DNA of 64,000 bases from Nematostella vectensis. Lineage: Eukaryota > Cnidaria > Anthozoa > Actiniaria > Edwardsiidae. The notes beneath the pieces are model-generated. The model was not told the origin of the DNA. It made no database searches and was given only the letters and a program-made list of their open reading frames with translations. Location of the stretch: NCBI RefSeq assembly GCF_932526225.1, contig NC_064037.1:1984001-2048000 (forward strand). The letters run 5' to 3'. The position numbers were made by a program, and so were the translations under genes. Positions 1-12,383 of this stretch are shown here, piece by piece (position 1 is the stretch's first letter; each line of letters opens with the position of its first letter).

Positions 1-1970
1 GTGACCTCGTTATGGCCACGGCGAGGGAGGTGCTGTATAGCGTCGGAAAAAAGGACTCCATCAAGTTCCCCCACTCCATCGCGTGTCGCCCCGGCGGCGA
101 AGACTCGCAGTATCCTGAGGGTCGAGATCTCGCTGTCCGTTTCGTAGGCAAGTGCGCTCGCCATGGCGACGAGTCCTCGATCGTAGTCCGCGACCGTGAA
201 GAAGCCGCGTATCTGACAAACCTCCTTGCGGGCACCGACCACTTACTTAACTTCAAGCATGCCGACGGGACTCATCTGATCCAATACAAAGACGGTGTCC
301 GACGCTCACAATGGTACCATATCAGGGCCTTCGTCTTGGCGTACACAAACATAGCGTTGCGACGCATGTTGAGGCGGATCCCTCGCGAAGACGTCCTCCG
401 AGTGTGCACAGATGCCATATACGCAAAGGCGGTGCCCAGTGGTGTAAAGCTCGTGGAGCGAAATCCGAGGTATGGAGAGTGGCGCGACAAGAAGCCTGGG
501 TACGAGTGGCGACCCGAAGCGGCTTGGGGTCCGAAGAAGTCGGGGGGCTTGGCCAAGGAGCCAAGCACTGCGCCGAGTCTGCCGTGCGATCTAGTGGCCG
601 CAACCTCTGCAAAGATGTATCTAGCCGGCCAAGGAGGATCGGGGAAGACCGAGTGGGCGGTGAGCATGTTCCGCGGCCGCAACGTTGTGGTGCTCACCCC
701 CGAGAACGACCTCGCCCACGACCATCGCAACAACCACTACCTCCGCATACCAGCGGAGAAGCCGATTGAGGAGTGGAGACCTTCCGAGCTGGGGCACAAA
801 CTCGACCGTCTCGCAGAAGTTGTAATCATCATTGACGAGTGCTGTAAGGTACAGACCAAAGTGCTACGCGCCATCCTAGGGTATCCCGCCACGCGGCCGT
901 GTCAGGTAGTGTGTTGTGGCGACTATGGGCAGGTCCCGCCCTGGGGAGATAAAGAGGGGCCTCACGATATGCTCAAGGAGTGGGGACAAGGGAACATCCG
1001 CTGGTTCGAGTCCAACTACCGCTGCCTGTGTGAAGACTGCGGAAAGCCGTACAGTACATGCGACTGCGGCTCTGCCGCGCCCTCCTCCATGCTCCACGAC
1101 ATAAAGGGCCGGATTTGGTGTCAGCCAGATTCCCAACAGCTTGAGGTGTTTCGAGAGGAGTGGGATGGGGTGGCGTTCGACATGTCGATCGAGCAGGCCC
1201 ACCCAAGCGATATGTGGGTGTGCTCGACCAACAAGATGGGGGCTCTTGTTCAGCAGCGATTGGTAGAGCACCACAGGAAAAACTACCCCCGATTGCAAGC
1301 AACCATCCGCTTTGACCCCGATCCTAGCGTCGCGCATCGTTAGCGCAAGCAAGGGCGGCCAGTGCCCGTGCCAGGCAAAAGGGGTGAGAAGGTCAACGCA
1401 TACAAAGGCACGGTAGTCGAGGTTCCTCTCGACGCGTTCCTTAACGGGCTTCCCCTCGAGTGGAAATACGCGGGCTGGGGAACCGTTCACCGGGTGCAGG
1501 GCAAGACTATCCAGACTCCAAGACGTCTGTTTATCATAGACCACAGCTTAGAGGGCTTGATCACGAATGCTGTATACACCGGCACCTCCCGCGTGCGGCA
1601 CGCCGACCAGATAGTCCGCGTGATCCCCCCCGATAACACCCCCGGTGCCTTGGTTCCCACAGGACTGCAGGCTACGCCCAGTGAAGAGCTCATTATAGCG
1701 CGAATCAAGCGATACGCTATAGTCGACAGGCAAAAGGGTCGCACAAAGTACACGGGATCGCACCACGTTCTGACGGTAGACCACGTACTCGGCATGATTG
1801 CTGAAGCGGAAAAGAAGTGCACGGTCTGTGGCGCTCAGCTTCTGCTTCAGGTGTACACCAAGAGCCATCCCCAATGCTTCAGTATCGACCGGCTGGACGA
1901 CAGTCAGGGTCACTACAAGTGGAATGTCAGACTCACGTGCTTTAGCTGCAATAGAAGGCACAAGCGCTGA
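1..1970 (+). pseudogene. PolB C-terminal remnant fused to SF1 helicase and zinc HNH domain, with in-frame stop
   Basis: The frame is open from the window edge to a TAG at 1341-1343 and continues in the same frame to a TGA at 1968-1970, so one nonsense codon splits one protein. Residues counted from the ATG at 12 show: a stretch near 105-140 resembling the end of a B-family polymerase palm (AFVLAYT, then VCTDAIY where motif C is expected, its first Asp replaced); Walker A GQGGSGKT near 207; Walker B IIIDE; helicase motif III GDYGQ; a Cys-rich insert CLCEDCG; after the TAG, TVHRVQGKT and AVYTGTSR as SF1 motifs V-VI; and a CxxC...CxxC HNH-like end containing SIDRLDD and CFSCN. The helicase call is secure; polymerase and HNH are family-level inferences. 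The frame continues upstream of the window, so the ATG at 12 is probably internal. Confidence 0.7.
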
Positions 1971-3016
1971 TCACGCTAGCGTGGCGCTACGCAACTGCAA
2001 ACGCGTGAAGCCGTGCTTAGAGTACGCCGTGTAATACAACACTGGGTGTCCGGGCTCCATGACCCTCTTTAGTATTGGGTATGCCTTGCTTGTCCACCAC
2101 GGGTCCGTCGCTCGCCGTCGGCACTTGTACTGGAGGTCTTCCTCGTTTACGGCGATGTACACCTCCGTTCCGACCTCTAAGGGGACCTCTAAGGGGGAAT
2201 TTTCGGCTTTGAGAGGCACGCGCCTCAGCTTTAAGGCGTCTTTAGGCGCAAAGCCAGAGTCTTCGTTGCGTTTATGTCCAAGATGACGATTGGCAAAGCA
2301 GAAACCCACTCGCGGTTTGTCTTGCCGGATGCAAGCTCCTTCGAGTACTGCGCACAAAATAGGCGCTGTGCCAGCCAGCGATGGAAAGACTCGGCGAAAG
2401 CTTGGCTCCTGTGGTGCCCTGGCTCAGCCCGTCGGACCTCCACCCCGTGGTCTGTTAGGAGCTTTGTGGTAGCACCCTTGAACTCCGTGCCGTCATCAAC
2501 CATGAGGACTTTAGGCCATGTGAGAGGTCCCTCTGCATAGATGTCAGCGAGTTCGCGGGAGACGACGGCCGCGCTCTTAGTCCTCAGTGGGCGGGCGGCT
2601 TTATATCGTGAAGCAACGTCAACGACAGTCAGGGCATACTTGTACCCGCGGTCGGTTGGTAAGAATAGCAGGTCCGACTGGTGAATACGGTTTGGTATCT
2701 GCTCCGATAAGTGGGCGTAGGAAGTCGGAGGAGGGGGCGTCTGTGTGTAGCCCCCGACGGGCTGCGAGCTTACCCACCTGCGCGCTCGATCTATTGTTGC
2801 CGTCTGCTCGGGTAGTGCCGAGGCGGTCTTTCTGAGGTCGGTAGGCCCTCGCGGGTGGCTCGGGGCTCGTGATTCTCTCCACCAACGTCGAAGGCGTACT
2901 TGTGGGTTCGTGAGCAGTTTTTTGATGATACTCATCAGCAGCTTCCGCTGACCCGTTTGCCGTACCGGCAGGCTGAGCACTAGTACTTCCTTGAGGTCCC
3001 TCCATTTGTGACGCAA
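1971..3016 (-). pseudogene. DDE (rve) integrase of the Polinton-like element, frameshifted
   Basis: The open frame 2231-3016 gives 261 residues with a retroviral-type integrase core: Asp115 in HQSDLLFLP, Asp174 in MVDDGTEF and Glu209 in AFAESFHRWL. The second and third acidic residues are 35 apart, the DD35E spacing. About 2240-2290 the homology moves to another minus-strand frame (1971-2357), whose end looks like the SH3-like C-terminal domain (VYIAVNEEDLQYKC), so there is a frameshift. Its stop abuts the stop of the helicase gene on the other strand; the two share the palindrome TGATCA at 1968-1973. Upstream bases to about 3146 are open in a second frame and may hold the N-terminal zinc region, not resolved. 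Placement near the element end fits Polinton integrases. Confidence 0.75.
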
Positions 3017-3299
3017 CTACTTGGTTGCTGAAGAAGTGGCAAGCTTTCAAATGAACGTCTACTCTGGGATGGCAGACTCGCCAGTCTGCGTACCCTTCGG
3101 GGGGCAAACCACTGGTGGGTCCGCGACTGCTACCTCGTGTTGGCACCGCGTGTCAGCGCTTGCCGTTCCGGCGGTGTTCACATGGCGTGCTACGTGTAAC
3201 GCCCCGACGGCTAATGCCATCAAACGACCGCAGCGTAGAGACAGGCTTCCGCACAATGTGCGGAGCTCGTTGTTGATGATGTAGTCGGACACTAGGTCG

Positions 3300-3650
3300 T
3301 TGTGGAGATCGACCACACTCAATTTTAACCATAGGGGATAGCACTAAGGGCGTGGTCAACAAAAATTCTTATCCAAGAGATAGCACATTGGGTGTGGTCG
3401 AAGGAATTTTTAAAGTTTTAATTTGCTGACGGATCCTATATTGTTATGTTACTGACAATAAAGTCGAAAGTATTAACGGATCAATTGACTTGTGGTTTAT
3501 TGTAAAATACATTTTAAGCGATTGGGCCACCACTTAGCGCGAGACAACCCAAAAGATAGCAGCATCGGAAAAATCTTAAAAAAAAAAAAACCCTAAGAGA
3601 TAGCAGTTGGTAAGGATTTTATACCCTAAATGATAGGTCGAGCACCCCCG
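3300..3650. repeat. Subterminal repeats of the Polinton-like element
   Basis: GATAGCAC followed by a G-rich, GTGGTC-ending block occurs at 3337 and again 42 bp later at 3379. Shorter GATAGCA copies lie near 3555 and 3597. CGACCACAC at 3310-3318 is an exact inverted copy of 3392-3400. Repeats of this kind near the integrase fit transposase or integrase binding sites; that role is inferred. Confidence 0.4.
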
Positions 3651-3660
3651 TCTACCTTTC

Positions 3661-4645
3661 TGGAGAGTCCCCCCCGGGGTCCTGGTACTCAGTCCTTATC
3701 CTTTGCGGATATGCCGAGTGCAGCAAGTGCTCCTGCAAACTGGTAAGCACCCCCCCTCCCCCTTGGGAGAATCTTGCATCCTTTACCCCTCCACTGTTGG
3801 GATGATATATTGAGTTCTTCCCCCCTGAAGATTCCATTCATAACCCAAATACACCTCGAAAGATCACCAAGAAATGTGTGTTTACTAAAATCTTTATATT
3901 TACCACAAGCGCCGTGAATATAGAGGCTGTCCGCTACGTGATAATTCATAAGACTAATTAAAATCATTTTACATTTATCATGGATTCATTCATGTTTAAT
4001 AAGGTCGGATCTTTTCCTTTTTTTATATCGTAATCTATCTTTAGCCTATCTCTGCTACATCCGACTAGAGGAGGCGCGTCTAAGTAAATGGCGTCAAAAT
4101 CTCGTGGAGTCGAAATTAGTACAAAAACGGGAGATTTGCTTTTTCTGTCAGTTTTCCGCGCGCACAGTCATTTCGCACAAATGAAGTTCTTTCAATGCTT
4201 GCAACGTTTTAGTATTGTACGGTGTTATCATTTAAGAGCATGGCGACTCCTAGCGCGCGAAGAAGCCAAGTGCGACAGTTTTTAACGTCCGCATTTTTAT
4301 ACTGAGTGTCGAACTGATATTACTTTCAAAACTTTCGTGCTACGACCCTATAACCTTTTCGATTCTTTTAATCCTGTCATGCTTCTATACTGTAGTTACT
4401 TTTCACGGTCTGTTGCTCTTCCTTTAAATTCTTTCGCGTCCATGTTGCATTGACAGGGAACTTGCAATGACGACGGCGGCAACGCCTTATCAAGCTTATC
4501 GAAACTAGCTTAGAATTGAGCGTTCAGCATGAAGGTACTTTATTGTCAACGTCTTATCAAGCTTATCAAGCTTAAGAATTGAGCGAGCCACGTTTTCCTT
4601 GCCGTCGTTGTCATCGTTGCTATGTTTTTTTTTTGTAGAGCTGCT
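3661..4645. other. No gene recognised; 3' flank of the P450
   Basis: A 92-codon open stretch on the minus strand (3689-3967) has no recognisable motif. An imperfect duplication of CTTATCAAGCTTATC lies at about 4485-4575. TTTATT at 4539-4544 is AATAAA on the minus strand, about 100 bases past the P450 stop, and is the probable poly(A) signal of that gene. Confidence 0.4.
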
Positions 4646-6509
4646 TCAAGCTCTTTCCGTTATTACCACTCTAAAGCTTTTCGGGTGTAGAACTACGCCA
4701 GCGTGGCTCTCTAATGTCGGGGCCTCCCCCTCAAGGTGCGAAAACCTGAACTGATGTAAAATCCTCGAGCAAACCAGGAACAGTTCCATCTTCGCCAACG
4801 CCTCTCCCAGGCAGTTTCTCCTACCCGCGCTAAACGGCAAAAAGCTCTTCTCTCCAGCTGCCCTGTAACTGCCATCCGCATCAAGAAACCTGGACGGGTC
4901 AAACTCCTCAGGGTTGAGCCACTCCTCGGGGTCATGGTGGATAGCCCACAGATTAACGATGACGGTGGTGCCCTTAGGGACGTCGTAGCCCGAGAGGGTG
5001 GTGTCACAGGTCGCCTTGTGGGGGAGGGCGAGGGGGACTATGCTTCTGATACGTAGAATCTCCGCGATTGTGGCCTCGATATAAGGCATGTTGTGGCGGT
5101 CCTTCAGTTGCGGCATCCTACTCCCCCCGATAACTTCGTCCAGCTCCGCGTGAATTTTATCCTGGACGTCCGGGTGTTTGGACAGGTAGGCGATGAGCCA
5201 GAGAATAGCAGTGGTGGTTGTCTCAAAGCCCGCGTTGAAGACATCATTCATCGTCATCATGATGTTATCCTCAGTGAGCGCCTCCGCTTTGCGGAGCTCT
5301 CGCTTCTCGTCCGCGAACGCTTGCAGCAGTGCATCTGTCAGGTCGTTAACCTCAAAGTTATTATTCGCATTCTCGATCTCGAACTTTTCCTTGTGCTCCA
5401 GGTACTTGCGTGTGAGAATGTCGTCGCGAATTTTACACGCGTATTTGATAAGACGAGACTTGGAGTATGGCACGTGAATCAACCACGGAAACATATCCAG
5501 CATGTTATAGCTACCAAAGATCTCGGCAAATAAGTCGTTATACTCCACTATGCGCTTGAACTCTAAGTCGTCCACTTCGTACCGCTGGCCGTAGACGAGA
5601 GAACATATCACATTTAGGACCGTCACCGCTACGTCATCCTTAGGGTCTATTGGAGCGCCGTTATGCGCCGCGAATCTGTGTGCCAAGTGGTCCGCTTCTT
5701 GGCAAATGCGACCTATAACAGTCAGTTAAAGGGGAGGTGTGAAGAATAAGTGCAACGACTATCAAAAGGAGCGGGGAGGGAGAGGAGGAGGGGGAGGGGG
5801 AGGGGGAGGGGGAGGGGGAGGGGGAGGGGGAGGGGGAGGGGGAGGGGGAGGGGGCTTTACTGATTTACTAACGAGTGATGCCGGGTCACTAAAAAAGTGG
5901 AGCTTGGAGCGTCTCAAATTCGTTGAGAGTGCTATGTTGAAATATGTTCAAGTAATCCATCAATATTTCATTCGTGTCGCCGCTAAGTCGCACCTTCAAG
6001 CCTTTGCATCCCGCGCCCGTACATCTGAAGAGCTTTGTGGGCGATCTTGCGCAGTCGCACCATTGTTTGAGTGTGGTCTGCGCAGATGATGTCAGCGGAG
6101 CTGCGCGTGATAAAGTCACCAACAAAAGTAGAAGGCCGACCTGAGGGATAATAGGAAAATAATTTAAATGATAATAACAATAATAATGATGATGAAGATG
6201 ATGGCGATGATAATTACCGGAGAACTCATCTTTACGCGTCAACAGCGCTTCACGTGCCAGCTCTGAGGAGTTGAGAACCACACACTGTTGCCCAGGCAAC
6301 GTCAGGGAGTAAATCTTCCCATACTTCTTTGCGAGCTCAGTCATAGCCAGAGGCATCAAGGGGCCGACGAGATGGGGCAAATTCCCCACCAGGGGGTAGG
6401 GTTGGGGGCCTGGTGGCAGATGGAGGCTTGAGAGTTTTCTCTTTATGAGGCTCACAAGGTTTGCGAGGACGACAACAGCGATGAAAACAAGAGCAGCTTC
6501 AGCGATCAT
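4646..6509 (-). CDS. Cytochrome P450, clan 2 (CYP2/CYP17-like), three exons
   Basis: Coding exons are 6218-6509, 5994-6140 and 4646-5712; phases agree (1, 1) and the product is 501 aa, normal for a microsomal P450. The N-terminus has a hydrophobic anchor (about residues 2-22) and the proline-rich hinge LPPGPQPYPLVGNL. The I-helix oxygen-activation motif AGFETT is near 307-312, the K-helix EILR at 364-367, the PERF-like FDPSRF follows, and the haem loop FSAGRRNCLG puts the thiolate Cys at about 447. These fix it as a likely active ER monooxygenase. The nearest remembered relatives are CYP17/CYP1/CYP2-like enzymes; the substrate cannot be read. Intron 2 holds a (GGGGGA)n tract, and a 22-bp minisatellite starts a few bases upstream of the ATG. 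Confidence 0.92.
5786..5853. repeat. (GGGGGA)n tract in P450 intron 2
   Basis: About eleven perfect copies of a G-rich hexamer lie between P450 exons 2 and 3. G-runs are on the plus strand, so the P450 pre-mRNA would carry the C-rich complement. The DNA strand has obvious G-quadruplex potential. Confidence 0.9.
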
Positions 6510-6514
6510 GATGA

Positions 6515-7132
6515 ACTCTGCGCACGATCTATGAGAGAACAACGCACGATATATGAGAGAACAACGCACGATCTATGAGAGAACAACGCACGATCTATGA
6601 GAGAACAACGCACGATCTATGGAGAACAACGCACGATCTATGAGAGAACAACGCACGATCTATGAGAGAACAACGCACGATCTATGAGAGAACAACGCAC
6701 GATCTATGAGAGAACAACGCACGATCTATGAGAGAACAACGCACGATCTATGAGAGAACGCACGATCTATGAGAGAACAACGCACGATCTATGGAGAACA
6801 ACGCACGATCTATGAGAGAACAACGCACGATCTATGAGAGAACAACGCACGATCTATGAGAGAACAACGCACGATCTATGAGAGAACAACGCACGATCTA
6901 TGAGAGTACAACGCACGATCTATGAGAGAACAACGCACGATCTATGGAGAACAACGCACGATCTATGGAGAACAACGCACGATCTATGGAGAAAAACAAA
7001 CGATCTATGAGAGAACAACGCACGATCTATGGAAAACAACGCACGATCTATGGAGAACAACGCACGATCTATGGAGAACAACGCACGATCTATGAGAGAA
7101 CAACGCACGATCTATGAGAGAACAACGCACGT
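6515..7132. repeat. 22-bp minisatellite at the 5' end of the P450
   Basis: About 28 copies of a 20-22 bp unit, read on the P450 strand as TTGTTCTCTCATAGATCGTG with small variants. Each unit contains a pyrimidine stretch followed by TAG, which looks like a splice acceptor. The copy nearest the gene runs into the leader just before the ATG at 6507-6509, so a 5'UTR intron acceptor here is possible but unproven. Confidence 0.9.
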
Positions 7133-7671
7133 TCCTTATGGCTCTGTCACATGCAGGTTGCAAAATATCTAGAAAAACAATACCAACAACAGCAAATTTA
7201 AGTCGCACGCGCCATGTGCGACCTGGTGAAATTTGTTGTGGAAAAAAGAGCGCGCATTCAACTTTTGTGCGAGTAAGAAAAAATTAACATAAAAAAAGGT
7301 GTCACATAAAAAACCGCCCAGAAGGAGTATCACATGTAAGAAAACGCGCAAACATCGTTATCATTTTCGAAGTTCACATAACCAATCACAAAAGTCGTGT
7401 TGACCGACTGGACTGGAATGACACCGAGTTGTTATTTATTTTTGATTTGAATATTTGACATTTAAAAAAATGCAAGTTTCCATGCATTGTTTTTTTACTT
7501 TATAAATTATTGAGCAGTTTTTTACGATAGGATGGATTTAAATTAACTCTTATCCATAACCTTTGAAACCACTTGTCACAAAAGTCGTGAAACAGGATTA
7601 ATAGATTCCATCATGCTTCAAGAAAAGTCTTAGATTCCACCATGCTTCAACATAAAAACATCGTATTTTTC
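7133..7671. other. AT-rich spacer, no gene recognised
   Basis: Only short open frames without motifs. A short imperfect direct repeat (AGATTCCAYCATGCTTCAA) occurs at about 7602 and 7632, just before the hairpin element. Confidence 0.4.
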
Positions 7672-7807
7672 AGTCTACGCCATCCTCGGGGACCCAGGGC
7701 GTCGCGGAGATCGGGCACACAGGAAGCGCGCGAAAAAGAAAGAGGAGTTAAAGACTCCCTGTGTGCCAGATCTCCGCGACGCCCTGGGTCCCCGAGGATG
7801 AGTCTAC
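7672..7807. mobile_element. Foldback (hairpin) element with 43-bp inverted arms
   Basis: Arms 7681-7723 and 7758-7800 are reverse complements with a single mismatch, separated by 34 bases. AGTCTAC occurs on both sides (7672-7678 and 7801-7807), directly after the right arm and two bases before the left arm, which could be a target-site duplication. The arms are markedly GC-rich compared with the surroundings. Probably a non-autonomous foldback transposon; a structured RNA is the alternative. Confidence 0.65.
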
Positions 7808-10800
7808 ACCCTCTCCTAGTTACACAACTGAAAATGTTAGAATATTCGACAGTCTGTCTGTAGCTTGGGTTCCACAAGTTAATGTTAATTTGGCTAATAA
7901 GCTGATATTAATTGCTTTTTGCTTTGACTGGGGGAACTGAAGTTAAACATGACCTTTCTGATCTTTTTTTAGTATTCCAAGCGCATCAAGGCTTCTTTGA
8001 CTAGTTCACTATGTGTACCAAATATTCTAAGACATATCTACCCTTTCGAAATGACTTGGACAAAATTGGAAAAGTTTTGTAACAAAGTCATGCCATAATG
8101 GGGCCGCCACCTTTCGCTTTTGCTCAAAACTCTGCACGGCAGGTTAATCAGGAAATATCAAAATTGTTACGCTAGATCTAAAGCAAGGTCAAGGGAAACT
8201 ATCAACGTTGTTGCGTGTTTGCGTTTTCTTTATAAACCAACAAATGGCGTATCAAAGCAAATACTTTAGAACCAATCGCGCAAAGATTGTCAACAAGATT
8301 ATAAAGTATATCCGGTGCAGTTAGCTAACATCACACAAGGGGGGGTTGGGGGGGGGGGGGGGGGGCTACGGGCATGGTGAAAAGATATAACACGGGTGTC
8401 ATTGTGCAGTGCGAATGTAGCCTTGCTATGATCAAACATTGGACAACTGCCAACAATGTTCCTTTAAGAGTATGAAGCATGTCAAACAAGATGTTTTGTC
8501 ATCTTAAAAGAGCTGTACTCGACACATATCAAAGAGTTTATTAGATATGTTAGTCGCCTAGACGCAAGATTAGACTCATGGTAGCGAAAGGCCAAGCCAT
8601 CCATGTATTTTTGGCTCTAGGTACAAGTTATTTTTGAGTGGATGTTTGTTTCTCGACAGTTTGTCTGAGCTACAGGTCCCGAGTTCAAAGAAACTGGCTA
8701 TACTTATCTGTGAGTGCCTATTTTTCTACGACCTTGCGTATTAACCTTAGACATTCTTTTACAAGAATAAACCCTTAGAAAGAGAGGTCACACATGACAA
8801 AGCCCACCTAGTTGTCACTCGAGACTATTGGAATGCGGTGAATAATCATACAGAAAATATTTATTTTGCGTACGGAGAATGAAAACTATTTAAAACCTAA
8901 AAAAATGATAGTACACCTTGACTAACGTTTGTCTAAAAGTTCCGACAGGATCAATGGCCACTAGATCCTGGTTTGGTCTATTTGATCAAAAAGGCCTGCT
9001 TATATCAAGGAAAAACATTTAATAGATGGATATCGGGGAATATTTTTTAAATGTAGTGAATGGAACTCTCAAACGATTGAAGAACATCCCTCTTTGAAAT
9101 AAAACATTATACACCATAAATACTCAATTAGAAATTGTAATATTCATTCAAAAATCATTAATGTTACTTACTTCTTTCTTTTCTAAAATTTGCGTAAAAG
9201 CAATTGCAAGTTGAGGTTTCGTTGCGGCAATACAGGCTACTATCGAGCCACAGTAGCGTGAGCCGAAGACTGGCACACTTCAGAGCACACTAGATGCACA
9301 AGCACGCTAGAAATCTGTTATATACCGGGTGCTATGCAATTTGTGAGCATCAAAGCGAGGTTTGTGTTTTCGCCACTTGACGACATGTGACGCGCTGTGA
9401 CGCTGTCCATTGTAGCCTGAAAAATGATAATTGCACTCAATAAAGGAACATCTTTTTCGGCCTTTTATAAGGTTTATTTTTTTCTTTCAACGAAAATCAA
9501 ATTAAAAACTAGTTTAAGAATTGATCGATTAGTTGTTTGTTGATGACACTAGTGATAGTTATTACACGAAAGTTTCTCGTTTGGGGCGATGAATCGAATT
9601 AAATCATACACAACTATTAAACATGGCCTGGAATATGTTTAGACACGGCTTGGCCATTGGAACATATCGCTCAACCTGACAATGTTAGATAACTATTTGC
9701 CTGTGGCGATATAACCAAGTCAGTTGAGTGCGCCGCCACAATTCATCTATATATAACCAGGCAAGTTGTTATTGATGCAATTGCTTGAATGATCTTATAA
9801 AATGTGCGGTATCTTACACGGTAACAAATAAAATAGCTCATCAATATGTAAATAACTTTATTTTCGTCTGTGTTGTAAATTGCGCTGTTTTAACATGGCC
9901 ATTGTAGCAGTTCAACCGCAAATAGTAAGCAACCAAACACTCCAACCTAATTTAATCCGAAGTCAATACACCTTGCGTGAGCTAGTCAACAACAAAGAAA
10001 TAATAATAATCTAACGCGGCGCATTTCATTAAACAGATTGATGTGATGGACACCGGGCGATCCGAAACAGTTTCATCTCAATCGCTTCTTCCCGATTGAT
10101 CCCGTTTCGGAAAACCGAAATAACCCCATTCACAGGTATGTGCCCTATAGTTGCCACGTGTTTACCGGAAGGCGGCGAGAAAGTCGAGTTCACCGCAAAA
10201 TCAGAAAGCGATTATAAGCTTCCCTGGAATCAACTAATATTCGATAGTGGCTATACCAATGCCGAGCATAGAAGTTGTATAACAATAAAGTGATAGTGAA
10301 GCTGTGGATTATATTAACATTAGGGATTCCCGCTCATTTTCGTAAATTCATAGAGAAGAAGAAGTAAGGTACAAAACGTCGGAATCATCTATTTTAAAGG
10401 GCAACGAACAACAAATGCCATTGCATACCATTGCTGACTGCTCATCAAAGAAAACGATCAAAGGTCTTAGACTGTAATTACCTTGTTTTGTTACAAAGAT
10501 GTTAAAAAAAGAAGTTGATTTTTACGCGGCCAACGATGTCCTACGAGTATCTGAAAGAGGAAAAAAAGTAAATAAGGTTAAGTGTCTATCAAAGAATGAG
10601 ATCGCGAAGCTAAAGGGGAAGTGATGACCTTCTGACTCGGTGTCCAAATTCGAGGATCTGAAAAAGGAATAAACAGGTTAGAAAAATTGTCCATTACGTT
10701 CTCAAAAATTGAAAAGAGTGAATGTGCTGGTTGTAAGTGTATGGATATAAGCAGGGTAAATGTTGCTTTATGTACAAGTCTACAACACCACCTTACATCT

Positions 10801-12383
10801 AAAAGGAGGCAGAAACAGGTGTGAAAGGTACTGTATGTATATATCGACCTATAGTAATAACGTGATAGAAATTAAAAACAACTATATGAAAACAACTACA
10901 GCAACAAAAAAATACAAAATACTCGGCACACATCTTGACGCAATAAAGTCAGCATTTCCAATAATAATTTGAGCATTGTATCTCCGACTCACCTACACAT
11001 ACACCGTTGTCCAGTGGATTGTGTGCTACTAGCGTGCTGGATGACCCGGTATAACTCACAAGACCGTTGGCGCGACCCTTAAATACCGGTCCTCGTCGGC
11101 TCAAACGTGACTTAACCCAATAGATATTGTCATAGCTGAGCGGGCTTGGGCGACTCATGGAGGGCGAGAATGGGGGGCTGACCTGCTGTAGTGGAGTACG
11201 TGGGTATCTTAAGGGGGCGACTCCGGAACGTGAGGGATGGTCTCAATCCATTCTAAAAATACCGGGCTTTCAAGATGATATAGGGCTTACTTATGTGTCG
11301 TGTATTAGCAGACTGTCAAATTATCGTAGGGGTAGTTTCTTATTTATTTTGTAATACGTAAGAGTACTGAGAATTAACGCCAAAGTTCGTCGACCGTGTA
11401 GAGCAAGGATATGGATAGTAACTGAGTGGCGGTATGCTACTCCTAATATCGAGCAGGATGTTAGACTTAGATTTAAGTGCACCACGCTTGAAAAGGCGAT
11501 AATCAACGGCTACCGTGCTGAGTTAGGGCATTCCATTATGTTATGCCCTTCAGGGTCTCAACATCTTATTAAAATACCTAGATATTTTTAAGTTAGGATG
11601 TTTTGGTATTCCAAGCGCGTCGCTAATGACTCGGCAAAAATCTGAACGGATGATTAGTGCCACACGTGCAGCAAACGGTACAGACACGTGTATATAGACC
11701 CAGAAACGGTACAGACACGTGTATATAGATCCAGAAACAAATAACAACAGAAACTATCTTCATGTATGAAAAGAAACGGTCTTGAAAAAAGTTTCTTACG
11801 GTAGCAATAAACAATTTTCTCATTTTTTTCAAATAATCTTCAAAATTCCCAATCCTCCCTTATTTAGGGCTCTCGATATAAGAGCGCATCTCAATTCACG
11901 TAAAGCAATAAGCAAATATCAAGCAGGAAGCCAAACTTATGCCGAGATCATAATACGGGTGTCATGGTCCACTTGCTGCATCTATTTTAAGGCGCGTAGG
12001 CGTCCATCGTATGATGCGGCAACTTTAAGGGGCCACCAAGACAGGTTCACCAGTTATATACAGAAGACGAACCGCGTATACGGAATAAAGTCTTACCAAT
12101 CTTCCCATTTGTATTCCGATTTCAAGTTACATTTCACGCATGCCTTCTCTTGTGCCAAAGATAGGAGTATATCTGCCACTAGACCCAGGCTCCGCGCCGC
12201 TCTTCCCGCTGTGACAACAATGCGGAACACTATTATTTAAAAAATAATCGGCTCCGAAGTTCAAGTTAGAACAGACTAATGCTCTATGTTTAATGCTCTA
12301 TGTGTGTATTTGTGTCTTATGCCTCTATATGCATGTGATTCATATTGGGTCAACTACTCCAAATAACATTGTATTCCGAGGAT
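7808..12383. other. Long AT-rich stretch without a supportable gene
   Basis: All open frames are under about 70 codons and lack motifs, codon bias or splice context I would trust. A long G homopolymer lies at about 8341-8366. A near-duplicate of about 24 bp (ending ACACGTGTATATAGA) occurs at about 11677 and 11704. Confidence 0.4.

Larger units (their letters stand above)
1..3660. mobile_element. Decayed Polinton-like or virus-like DNA element, one end
   Basis: A GC-rich block carries a replication module on the plus strand (polymerase remnant, SF1 helicase, HNH) and a DDE integrase on the minus strand, and ends in subterminal repeats. A B-family polymerase with an rve integrase is the hallmark of Polinton/Maverick elements and relatives. 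The SF1 helicase and HNH in the same reading frame are not the standard Polinton layout. Both reading frames are broken (in-frame TAG at 1341; frameshift near 2240-2290), so this copy looks dead. The left part lies outside the window. The right edge near 3660 is estimated from the change in composition and the last subterminal motif; no terminal inverted repeat or target duplication could be assigned. Confidence 0.65.

Noticed and set aside
272-1544. Antisense frames of 96-222 codons over the helicase
   Set aside because: High GC content opens the opposite strand; the sense frame carries the helicase motifs.
5739-6089. Poly-Gly frame of 116 codons
   Set aside because: Encoded by the (GGGGGA)n tract in a P450 intron, antisense to the gene.
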